A stretch of DNA of 35,770 nt, from the NCBI RefSeq assembly GCF_001679925.1, contig NZ_LYUZ01000105.1:1-35770 (forward strand), written 5' to 3'. Numbering within the stretch: the stretch's first letter is position 1; each line of letters begins with the position of its first letter. The DNA is from Leisingera sp. JC1. Lineage in GTDB: Bacteria > Pseudomonadota > Alphaproteobacteria > Rhodobacterales > Rhodobacteraceae. Position numbers and translations under genes: made by a program. The notes under the pieces were generated by a model. It did not search any database. It had not been told where the DNA came from and was given only the letters and a program-made list of their open reading frames with translations. Positions 15,526 through 22,929 of the stretch are shown one piece after another.

Positions 15526-16638
15526 ATGCCATGGAATTGGAAAATGCCCGGGTGGCCAGGCTTTCGGTATGATGCCTCGGCTCTCGAGCCACTGGAACGG
15601 CAATTTCTGCTGTCTTCCGGCGAGATTCTCGGAGCCGTGCATCATGTCAGCCACTCAGAACGCGAGCAACTCCGCATCGAGCTACTTAGCGATGAGGCAA
15701 TGCAAACCAGTGCCATCGAAGGTGAGATTCTGGACCGGCTCAGCGTTCAGTCTTCGCTGCGCCGCCATCTGGGGCTGGCGCCTGACAGCTACCCAGCAAA
15801 GCCGCGGGAGCAAGGTGTCGCCGAGATGATGGTGGACGTCTATTCCAGCTTTGCAGGCCCGCTTTCTCACGAAACACTGTTTCGCTGGCACAATATGCTC
15901 CTGTCCCATGACCGCCGTCTTGAAGCCATCGGCGGCTACAGGCGGCACGCGGAAGCAATGCAAATCGTCTCCGGCCGACTTGACCGGCCGACAGTACATT
16001 TCGAAGCCCTGCCTTCGGGTCAGGTCCTGCGCGAGATGGAACGCTATGTTGGCTGGTTCAATACCACCGGGCCGGACGCTCCTGGGCCGCTCCCTGCCCT
16101 GACCCGGGCCGGGCTGAGCCATCTTTACTTCGAGAGCATTCACCCTTTCGAAGACGGGAACGGCCGTTTGGGCCGCGCCCTGGCCGAAAAATCTTTGGCG
16201 CAGAACCTTGGTCAACCAAGCCTCATTGCCCTTGCCTTCACCATAGAAAGGGAAAGGAGAGCCTATTACGACCAGCTCGAAGTGCACCAAAAAACGCTTG
16301 ATGTAACAGCCTGGCTTGTCTGGTTCGCTGAGATCGTGCTGAAGGCTCAGCAGGTCACACTTGACCGGGTCGGTTTCTTCATCGGCAAGGCGCGCTTCTA
16401 TGACAGGCACCGGGACCATTTGAACAGCCGGCAAGCCAAGGCAATCGCGCGGATGTTCAGAGAAGGCCCCGGAGGTTTCAAAGGCGGGCTGAGTGCTGAG
16501 AAGTACCTCAAGATCACCGGTACATCGCGGGCAACGGCAACCCGGGATCTGCAGGACCTCGTTGAAAAGAGCGCGCTCACCCGTACCGGTGAACGCCGCT
16601 ATACGCGATATTGGTTGAATCTGAACGAAAAGGCCTAG
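15526..16638 (+). CDS. Fic family protein (probable AMPylase)
   Basis: A 370-residue Fic-domain protein with an N-terminal DUF4172-like segment. The catalytic motif is HPFEDGNGRLGR, starting at His206. The self-inhibitory helix TSAIEGE lies upstream, at residues 61-67, as in class II Fic proteins, so activity should be held in check within the protein. A C-terminal winged helix (KITGTSRATATRDLQDL, with ALTRTGERRYTRYW) could bind DNA and repress the gene itself. AGGAAGGA lies upstream of the ATG. Such proteins transfer AMP to hydroxyl groups of target proteins. There is no separate antitoxin next to it. Confidence 0.88.
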   Translation: MPWNWKMPGWPGFRYDASALEPLERQFLLSSGEILGAVHHVSHSEREQLRIELLSDEAMQTSAIEGEILDRLSVQSSLRRHLGLAPDSYPAKPREQGVAEMMVDVYSSFAGPLSHETLFRWHNMLLSHDRRLEAIGGYRRHAEAMQIVSGRLDRPTVHFEALPSGQVLREMERYVGWFNTTGPDAPGPLPALTRAGLSHLYFESIHPFEDGNGRLGRALAEKSLAQNLGQPSLIALAFTIERERRAYYDQLEVHQKTLDVTAWLVWFAEIVLKAQQVTLDRVGFFIGKARFYDRHRDHLNSRQAKAIARMFREGPGGFKGGLSAEKYLKITGTSRATATRDLQDLVEKSALTRTGERRYTRYWLNLNEKA

Positions 16639-17028
16639 GACCACGGACCGGTTCCGCGGCCTCTGCTAGTCCGCTGTATTTCTCAGGTGGCCAGTGAAAG
16701 AAACGTCCAGTCCGGCTTTCGTTTCAGATCGTTCAGAATTCTGCTGGCGAGCCCGGTATTATTGTTATCGTCATGTTCGCCGGTGTTTCCCAGCCGTCGG
16801 ATGAATTCGAGAAACATGGGCTTGGACAAAAGATTGAAACTGATGCCCCCGGCGCCAACTGAGCCCAGGGCACTGCCTAAAAAATGCCCGCCCCGGCGAC
16901 CACGTGGATGTTGAGGTTTGGCCAATCAGCCTGGTGCCCGATATCTAGTTTAAGACCCAGTGAAAGATCAGCTCTGTTTCTCTCTACGGCGAATTGTAGC
17001 AAGTAGATGCAATCGAGCCTCGCTTAAA

Positions 17029-17044
17029 GTTGGCCACGGCCAAC
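17029..17044. promoter_or_regulatory. parS: parS-like centromere site 1 of the repABC replicon
   Basis: GTTGGCCACGGCCAAC fits the RepB-binding consensus GTTNNC-N4-GNNAAC known from repABC plasmids. The central dinucleotide breaks perfect symmetry. Confidence 0.7.
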
Positions 17045-17203
17045 TTCGCTATAAATGTCGGCATCGAGTTGTGATGCCTGGAGGTTAGAGCTGAAGAACT
17101 ATCGGAGGTGGTCAGTTGGCAAAGTTCTTTCATTTCAAAATCATCTTGGCTAGAACGGCAAACTCTGTCCCGACAATATCGAAGGTTCCAAACTGCGGAC
17201 TGA

Positions 17204-17219
17204 GTTGGCCATGGCCAAC
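17204..17219. promoter_or_regulatory. parS: parS-like centromere site 2 of the repABC replicon
   Basis: GTTGGCCATGGCCAAC is a perfect 16-bp palindrome and matches site 1 except at one central base. It lies 57 bp past the repC stop. Confidence 0.75.
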
Positions 17220-17275
17220 TGTTGCGTCACTTTTGATGCTTGGTTCACCACCAATCGCTGGAAGGAAGGAAATAA

Positions 17276-18442
17276 TTACGGTTGCAGCTGTCTTGTCTGA
17301 TGACCAGCAATGATCCTTGCCAAATATCCATCAGGGTTACGAATGCGACTGGCATTGCCTATCAGGTAATCGAGTGTTTTTAGCAGGTGGGTCCATCCCA
17401 TCGAGGCGATGGCCTTAGCCAAAGTTCTTTCACTCAAAGCAATAAACCTCCCAAGAAGGTAAACCGTTTCTTGAAGCTGTGACAGAGATTTAGGAATGTC
17501 GGGGAAGAAGGTAGATACATTTTCGAGTGAGAACCAAATGTCGGAGGCATCCTCGGTGCGCACAAAATCCTGTTTGTTGGCTTTAGTTTCTTTTTTTATT
17601 TCTATTTTGTATGTTTCTACTTGGCGGACATTTCGACCGTCTGCGCCGGACATACTAATAGTTTTGGTAACTTGGCTAGAAGATACCGTGTCCTCAGAAC
17701 GAAGTTCTTCGACCGTTGGGTTTGCTTTCGAAATGTTATCAGGTGAGCTGGACCGATTAGGGTAGGGGGCCTCCTTGGCAATTTCCAATAGCTGATGATG
17801 AACAGCACGGACGCCCTCCACTCCGAGCGTTACTCGCCGTAAGATCGTTTTGGCTCCTTCGACAACATCTATGGAGGCTTTGCCCAGTGTGTCGGCGCGG
17901 CGAAGGAGTTCTGCCCGCAGAGCCAATGCCTGTGCCCGCAGGCCGCGGATCTCTTCTTCTTCCGCTTTGATCTGCCGAGCCAGGCGGATAATCCGGTCCG
18001 CGGCCAACAGTAGCGGAGAAATGTCGATGCCATAGGCATCAATAATCTTTCCGCTTGCCCTAATTGGGAAACGCTTCCCAGTAGCGCTGTCTTTGCGTCT
18101 GACCAAACCAGCAGCCACGAGGCGATCGATATTTCGGCGAAGCTTCCGATCGCCCATACCATTTGCACGCTCGCAAATGGCGGCATTAGACGCAAATATG
18201 ACAAGCAGCATCTCGTGCGCTACAGGAACTTCTGCGCCGGTCATTTGGTCCTGGCAGGGTAGGAAGCTGAGAAGCGTCGCTAGGACGGAAACATTGGTGT
18301 CTGTCAGGCCCAAGCGTTTGCGCGCGATTTTGAGTGCAAGCAAAAGATCCTTGCGCAGAACTGGACGGAATTCTGCTGCTTGAGTTCGGGCACAATCCAA
18401 GTGTGCCCCGGCACGGGGTGCCGCGGTCATTTTGGTTTCCAT
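17276..18442 (-). CDS. repC: RepC replication initiator
   Basis: A 388-residue RepC, the initiator of repABC plasmids, acting at an origin inside its own gene. The N-terminal part (about 27-150, RKDLLLALKIARKRLGLTDT through NAAICERANGMGDRKLRRNI) is the winged-helix DNA-binding domain. A coiled coil follows at about 165-200, and the C-terminal region contains SERTLAKAIASMGW. METKMTA offers a second ATG at 18430; neither has a strong ribosome site, in keeping with control by antisense RNA. The long gap upstream carries that RNA and a parS site. Confidence 0.9.
   Translation of the reverse strand: METKMTAAPRAGAHLDCARTQAAEFRPVLRKDLLLALKIARKRLGLTDTNVSVLATLLSFLPCQDQMTGAEVPVAHEMLLVIFASNAAICERANGMGDRKLRRNIDRLVAAGLVRRKDSATGKRFPIRASGKIIDAYGIDISPLLLAADRIIRLARQIKAEEEEIRGLRAQALALRAELLRRADTLGKASIDVVEGAKTILRRVTLGVEGVRAVHHQLLEIAKEAPYPNRSSSPDNISKANPTVEELRSEDTVSSSQVTKTISMSGADGRNVRQVETYKIEIKKETKANKQDFVRTEDASDIWFSLENVSTFFPDIPKSLSQLQETVYLLGRFIALSERTLAKAIASMGWTHLLKTLDYLIGNASRIRNPDGYLARIIAGHQTRQLQP
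17581..17620. other. oriV: AT-rich stretch inside repC, candidate oriV
   Basis: Forty bases are nearly all A or T within an otherwise mixed gene (TTTCTTTTTTTATTTCTATT and onward). RepABC origins lie in an AT-rich part of repC, so this is the likely melting site. It is a placement by composition only. Confidence 0.45.
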
Positions 18443-18514
18443 GTCGTTTCAGACGGCAAAAAGAAACCGTTCACCGAATTCGGTGTTGCAGTGATTCGAT
18501 TTTGGAGGTACCAA

Positions 18515-18576
18515 GTAAGTGTCTAAGTTACAGGGACCCTCTGATAAGCTTCACCGCTGTCGGGGGGTTTCTTTTT
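18515..18576 (+). ncRNA. Candidate antisense RNA (ctRNA) of the repABC replicon
   Basis: RepABC operons carry a short RNA on the opposite strand between repB and repC that limits RepC. Here the plus strand of that gap ends in a strong terminator: ACCCTCTGATA pairs with TGTCGGGGGGT (18536-18567, with a few G-U pairs) around an 11-nt loop, then TTTCTTTTT. The RNA's 5' end is a guess from a weak promoter (TTGCAG near 18486, about 17 bp before TACCAA). A length near 60 nt fits known ctRNAs. Confidence 0.6.
18536..18576 (+). terminator. Terminator of the antisense RNA
   Basis: An eleven-pair stem including G-U pairs, loop AGCTTCACCGC, and the tail TTTCTTTTT. The hairpin would also form in the repABC leader on the other strand. 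Confidence 0.65.
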
Positions 18577-18618
18577 ACGCTCTGTCTGCCTCCTTGTGTT
18601 TCTGCTCGCTTTCATTAA

Positions 18619-18634
18619 GTTGGCCACGGACAAC
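18619..18634. promoter_or_regulatory. parS: parS-like centromere site 3, between repB and repC
   Basis: GTTGGCCACGGACAAC matches sites 1 and 2 with one arm mismatch. A palindrome in the repB-repC gap is common in repABC operons. Confidence 0.6.
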
Positions 18635-18681
18635 CTAATGAAAACAATTACTTAGCGCATTTTCCACTTTTTCAAACACGC

Positions 18682-19644
18682 CTATGTTCTAGTTTGGGTC
18701 CATTCTGAAAAAATCGTTTCAAGGTTTTCTTCAAGGAACCGAATGAATGCCTTACTGGACTTGTCGGCCTGTATTGTGATGCGGGCTTCCTTCGCTTTGA
18801 AGCTGACAGCGCCTCCGGAGATCTCTCCGCTCTGAGTAGGGGAGGGGGGGCGGCGAGCCGGTTGGCTGCCCTGGATCGCTTCAGCCTTCTGCATCGCCTT
18901 TATCAGGGCGATGAGGCGCTCGTTTGCATTAGTACAGCTTGATGGGATCATCTCGAGGATTGCGCCCTCTCCGAAACCGTTTTCGAGGGTCACCAGACGT
19001 CTCAGCTCATACCAAGGTCGGCGCCCGGAATCCCGGGCGGGTCCGATTGCACGGATCACAGAAGCCGGAACATCGCGTACAACGCTGATGAGCTTGCTGA
19101 GAGTGCCTTTGTCGACAACCAATGCTTCACAGATGTCCTGCCGGGTGAAACCTGCTTGCTCTAACTTGGCAGCAAAAACAGCTTGCTCAATAAAGCTACG
19201 CTGCAAGCGGGCTGAGTTTTCAAGCGCTTGAGATTTCAGGGCTTCCCGGAGATCCATATCCTTGATGAAGGCCTTGACCTTGATGCCAAGGGCGCGGCAT
19301 GCGGCAATTCGGCGGCGACCATAAACCACTTCGTATCGCGGTCCATCGCCACGGCGGTAACGCACGAGGACCGGAAGCTCTTGGCCGGAGTCCCGAATGG
19401 ATTCGACCAGGTCATCGAGGCCGTCCTGCACATCGAAGCGGTCAGCAATCTCGGAGTCAGCAATCTCGGAAACATCGATTTCCTGCGCTGATTGCGATGC
19501 AACCTGCGTCAGTACATCCGACATGTTTTTTAGCGACTTCGGCGCACCTTCTTTAGAAGGTGTAGGTGATGCCGCTGTAGAGTTATCTGCCGGTTTTTTC
19601 TCAGCCATTTGCTGTAGGCTTCTGGCAAGTAAATCACGCTTCAT
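18682..19644 (-). CDS. repB: RepB plasmid partition protein
   Basis: A 320-residue ParB-family protein of the RepABC system that binds parS. The ParB N-domain has VVYGRRRIAACRALGIKVKA and ALENSARLQRSFIEQAVFA; the helix-turn-helix follows at about 165-190 (FTRQDICEALVVDKGTLSKL). The N-terminus contains a tandem copy of DSEIA, encoded by a perfect 15-bp direct duplication at 19441-19470. It overlaps repA by 11 bp, as usual in these operons. Confidence 0.92.
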   Translation of the reverse strand: MKRDLLARSLQQMAEKKPADNSTAASPTPSKEGAPKSLKNMSDVLTQVASQSAQEIDVSEIADSEIADRFDVQDGLDDLVESIRDSGQELPVLVRYRRGDGPRYEVVYGRRRIAACRALGIKVKAFIKDMDLREALKSQALENSARLQRSFIEQAVFAAKLEQAGFTRQDICEALVVDKGTLSKLISVVRDVPASVIRAIGPARDSGRRPWYELRRLVTLENGFGEGAILEMIPSSCTNANERLIALIKAMQKAEAIQGSQPARRPPSPTQSGEISGGAVSFKAKEARITIQADKSSKAFIRFLEENLETIFSEWTQTRT

Positions 19645-20836
19645 CGTCTACCTCCCGTCCCCAGGCTGTCTGGATCTTGCGTTCGATATCGTCGGCAACG
19701 CCGATTATGGATTCGATTGCCCGGTCATATGTTTTTCTGTTTTTTGAACCACTTAAGTCGACCTCAAAAACAGTCTTTTGAGCGAGCCCTGCGTCACTGA
19801 CCGCAGAAGATTTCACGAACGGGGTCGGGATAACGCTGCTACCTAGGATTTCTTTAATCCATTCCGCAAGGTCTTGTTGAGCACTAATGGAGGTGTCGAA
19901 ACGGGTCAGCAAGTAAGTGAAGTTATCATACGCTCCGATACCCCCATTTGAATGGAGGACCTCAAGGACGCCCGACGCCATGTCCAGAAACTGGCTGGCA
20001 GATGCCAAATCGACCCGTTCCGGAATGATGGTCATGAGAAGGGAAGTCGAAGCGCAGACCGCCGACATGGTGAGATACCCGAGCTGAGGCGGGCAATCGA
20101 TCATCACAATATCATATTCATCCTCAACCTGGCGAAGCGCATCCCGGATTCGGTTGAAGAAGACTGGTTGCTCGCCACGACTCAATGCCGTAGGGGTTTC
20201 GGTTTCGAATTCAGACAGCATGATACCGCCAGGAACTAAATCCAGATTGGGAAAGTAGGACTTCCGCAGGACTTCTGTGATTGGAACGCGGTTTGTCTCG
20301 CCATCATTGTAACGGATGGCATCGTAGAGCGTCCCACCATGCCGGAAATCTAACTCAGGCTGGTAGCCAAAGAAGGTTGTGAGTGAAGCTTGCGGATCGG
20401 CATCGATAGCAAGGACTCTATATCCCCGAAGGGCCAAGCGCTGTACTAGATGTGCGGAAGTGGTCGTTTTACTGGACCCGCCCTTAAAATTTACTGTGGA
20501 CCAGATTTGGAGTTTGTCACCATCACGCCGACCCGGCAAAAAATGCAACGGATCCTTGGCATTTTGCGCAAGGATCTTCCTAATTTCGAGTATGTCTTCT
20601 GCGGTATAGGACCGTTTGTTACCAGGGCCTTGCTCGACCTCTGGTAGCTTGCCATCGAAATGAGACTTCCGGAGGTATCCGTCACTCACCCGAAGCAGAT
20701 GAGCCACCTCTGAGGAGGAGAACGTCCTGAGGTGTTTCTCTTCTTTAGGTGCTAGGAACAGCTTCGACATGGCGTCGAGTGCTTCCGAGAGCCTGCTGGC
20801 GTCCGCTCGAAGCTTGCTGTGCAATACTGCGTCCAT
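19634..20836 (-). CDS. repA: RepA plasmid partition ATPase
   Basis: A ParA-type ATPase of the RepABC system that drives plasmid segregation and represses the operon. An N-terminal DNA-binding part (FSSSEVAHLLRVSDGYLRK) precedes the Walker A motif FKGGSSKTTTSAHLVQRL, then AIDADPQASLTTFFG and MIDCPPQLG. I prefer ATG 20836 (400 residues); a GTG at 20896 would add 20 residues, rich in Lys and Gly. Neither start has a clear ribosome site. The upstream start would place two direct repeats inside the gene. Confidence 0.9.
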   Translation of the reverse strand: MDAVLHSKLRADASRLSEALDAMSKLFLAPKEEKHLRTFSSSEVAHLLRVSDGYLRKSHFDGKLPEVEQGPGNKRSYTAEDILEIRKILAQNAKDPLHFLPGRRDGDKLQIWSTVNFKGGSSKTTTSAHLVQRLALRGYRVLAIDADPQASLTTFFGYQPELDFRHGGTLYDAIRYNDGETNRVPITEVLRKSYFPNLDLVPGGIMLSEFETETPTALSRGEQPVFFNRIRDALRQVEDEYDIVMIDCPPQLGYLTMSAVCASTSLLMTIIPERVDLASASQFLDMASGVLEVLHSNGGIGAYDNFTYLLTRFDTSISAQQDLAEWIKEILGSSVIPTPFVKSSAVSDAGLAQKTVFEVDLSGSKNRKTYDRAIESIIGVADDIERKIQTAWGREVDDEA

Positions 20837-20837
20837 A

Positions 20838-20880
20838 GTTACTGCCCGTTTTTTGACCTTCTTAGTTCCGTTACTGCCCG
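20838..20880. promoter_or_regulatory. Direct repeats in front of repA
   Basis: GTTACTGCCCG occurs at 20838-20848 and again at 20870-20880, a 32-bp step of about three helical turns. If repA starts at 20836 they lie in its leader and may be RepA operators. Confidence 0.4.
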
Positions 20881-20896
20881 GTACGGGCTGATCCAC

Positions 20897-21696
20897 GAAG
20901 TGGAGAAACGGCAGTTGAGGCCATATTTGCTTTTTCTCGTTACAGCTATGACCTCATGGCACTCGAATCTCAAGGAAAAATTGGAGCGGTCTAAGATAGG
21001 AATACGCGGAAGTTCTGCCGACAACTGGTGGATCTCCTGCAGACTATAGTTGCAAGGTGATTGGTAAGGTGTTGATTTGGAGAAGAAAAGGCATCCACAG
21101 CTTATCCACAGGGTGGGCAGAGCTGGTAACTTCCCAGCTTGAGACCATCAGGTAGGGCTGTAACGCAAATAAGAGGCGTCCGTACGTAATACCAAAACAA
21201 CCGTGTCTCAGTTGCTACATGTTTCACTCAGTCTTAGGCCATGTCGAAATGGCTGAGTCAGGCCTAATTCCGTTTCGACGCCACGTCATTCTGCCTGGAT
21301 TCGGGCGGTACAGAAACGAAAAGGGGGCTGCCGGTTCATCCGGACGACAACCAAAGGTTCACTTGAGTACTGCCTGTCGCCCCCAAGTCCTCAATCTGGA
21401 CGAAGGTGGGCTAGGCATGGGGGAAAACACACGCTTAGTCGGTGAAGGGCATAGAAGGATTTTCTTGCCTCTTTAGAGGATACTTCATGGAGTTGTCCGA
21501 TCCAGGTCGATTTTCAGTTTGATGTGTCAGTTTCAAACGGAGGTTTGAAGGCGCGTGCGAATTTCAACCATTCGCCCGGGCTACCAGCTGTCCCCCTTGT
21601 TTCCTTGTTCCGGCCGGTGCGGCAGGGGCGGGTGCAGTGGCGCTGAGCGCAGTTCTCGCGCGGAGGCCCGCCGGGAAAGACGAAATCGCTTGAGTA
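20897..21696. other. Long region upstream of repA with a DnaA box
   Basis: Eight hundred bases carry no convincing gene. TTATCCACA (21102-21110) is a perfect DnaA box, preceded by a partial one. TTCAAAC-GGAG-GTTTGAA forms an inverted repeat at 21532-21549. The repABC promoter must lie near 20850-20960, but I cannot fix its -10 and -35. Confidence 0.45.
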
Positions 21697-21724
21697 ATGT
21701 GCAAAATGACTACAATTTGCACAT
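21697..21724 (+). promoter_or_regulatory. Perfect inverted repeat directly before the DUF1612 gene
   Basis: ATGTGCAAA (21697-21705) and TTTGCACAT (21716-21724) are perfect 9-bp arms with a 10-bp spacer, ending right at the ATG at 21725. TACAAT inside it is a -10 candidate, with TTGAGT 15 bp before, so the mRNA would be leaderless. It looks like an autoregulatory operator. Confidence 0.6.
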
Positions 21725-22779
21725 ATGATCCGGACCCTATCTGAAACCAAAGGCAGCGGCACAGATGCCGGAAAAGGCCCCTATGATGGTGAAACCGGGG
21801 AGGAGGACCTGTGGTTCCTGCCCGGACCGCCGGAGGAGGAGCCGGACTTTCTGCCGCCGCTGCCGCGCGCCGAGCCGGATGAGCGGGCGCAGGTCGCCAA
21901 GTGGCAACAGGCGCAGGCGGCGGAGGCGCTGCATCTGGCGCAGACGGCGGCGCGGTTCGGGGCGCTGGATGAGCGGTTGCGGCGCGGGCCCGAAGGCTGG
22001 CGCTTGCCGAGGCGTCCGGGCTCAGCTGGCTGTCCGGCGACCGGATCTCCCCCGACAGGCTGGGGCTGTGGCAGGCGATGCGGGTCAGCGCGGCCGGCGA
22101 TGATACCGCGGCGCTGCAGCGCACCGCCTGGGCGTTCCGCCGCCTGTCGGGCGGACCCGGCCCAGGGGCGGATATCGCCGGGTTTCTGGGCCGCCATGAC
22201 GCCCCGGGCGAAGATCCCTTGTCCGGCAGGATCGCCGGGTGGAATGCCATCATGAAAACCGCATCCGCCCTGCATCCGATCGTCCGCGCGTGCTTTGCCT
22301 TTCACCTCTGGCGGATGGCGGGGATCGGGCCAGAGGGCGACGTTCTGGAGGGCGCGGTGATCGCTGCGCGCATGTCGGCCGGCGAAGGGCAGGGCGGCGC
22401 CCTGTTTGCGCCGGTGCTGATGAGCGGGGCAGGGGGGCTGCGCGGCGGCGGCGAGCCGCAGGAGCGGCTGCACCGCTGGCTGCAGGCGGTGGACCAGGGG
22501 GTTCTCCGGGCAATGCGGCATCTGGATCAGCTGGACCAGTGGGAGAGCGACGCCCGCAGCCGCGCCAAATCCCTGTCGGGCCGTACACCGCCGCGATTGA
22601 TCGAGGTGTTCCGCAGCTGGCCGCTGGTAACAGCCCCGCTGGCCGAAGAACTGAGCGGCGCCAGCCGCGCCGCGGTGCAAAGGAACATTGCCTGGTTCGA
22701 GGCGAAGAACCTGGTGCAGGAGGTGACGGGGCAGGGGCGGTTCCGCGTCTGGCGGGCGTCCCTGAGCGGCGTGGCCTGA
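21725..22779 (+). pseudogene. DUF1612/helix-turn-helix protein, frameshifted
   Basis: Two adjacent frames make up one protein of the DUF1612 plus HTH type, which commonly neighbours repABC operons. The first frame runs from ATG 21725 to about 22000 (LWFLPGPPEEEPDFLPPLPR, then FGALDERLRRGPEGW). The second carries on with LALAEASGLSWLSGDRISPD to the stop at 22779, ending in a winged helix (PLAEELSGASRAAVQRNIAW). The total of 1055 bases is not a multiple of three, consistent with one missing base near 21990-22005. Function is unknown; it may be a transcriptional regulator. A sequencing error is possible. Confidence 0.7.
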
Positions 22780-22929
22780 GCGGGATTACGGGCTTGAGCG
22801 CCGCTGCTGCCCAACAGCACCGGATTTGGCTGCGAATTTCCAAGCCGCCGCAATGGCGGGTTTGTGCGGCCGGGCAGTGGGGCTGCACTATTGCGTTCCT
22901 TCGCCTTCTGAAAACCGCTATCGGCAGAT

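Larger units (their letters stand above)
16639..17275. other. Region downstream of repC with parS-like palindromes
   Basis: No convincing gene is found in these 637 bases. An 80-residue minus-strand frame at 16683-16925 starts with TTG and has no ribosome site or family match. The region holds two partition-site palindromes, described separately, as expected behind repC. Confidence 0.5.

Noticed and set aside
15682-16644. A 320-residue frame antisense to fic
   Set aside because: The Fic protein on the plus strand has all its motifs, so this is a shadow.
16683-16925. An 80-residue minus-strand frame behind fic
   Set aside because: TTG start, no ribosome site and no family; too weak to list as a gene.
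21219-21476. An 85-residue plus-strand frame upstream of repA
   Set aside because: No ribosome site and low-quality composition; probably random.
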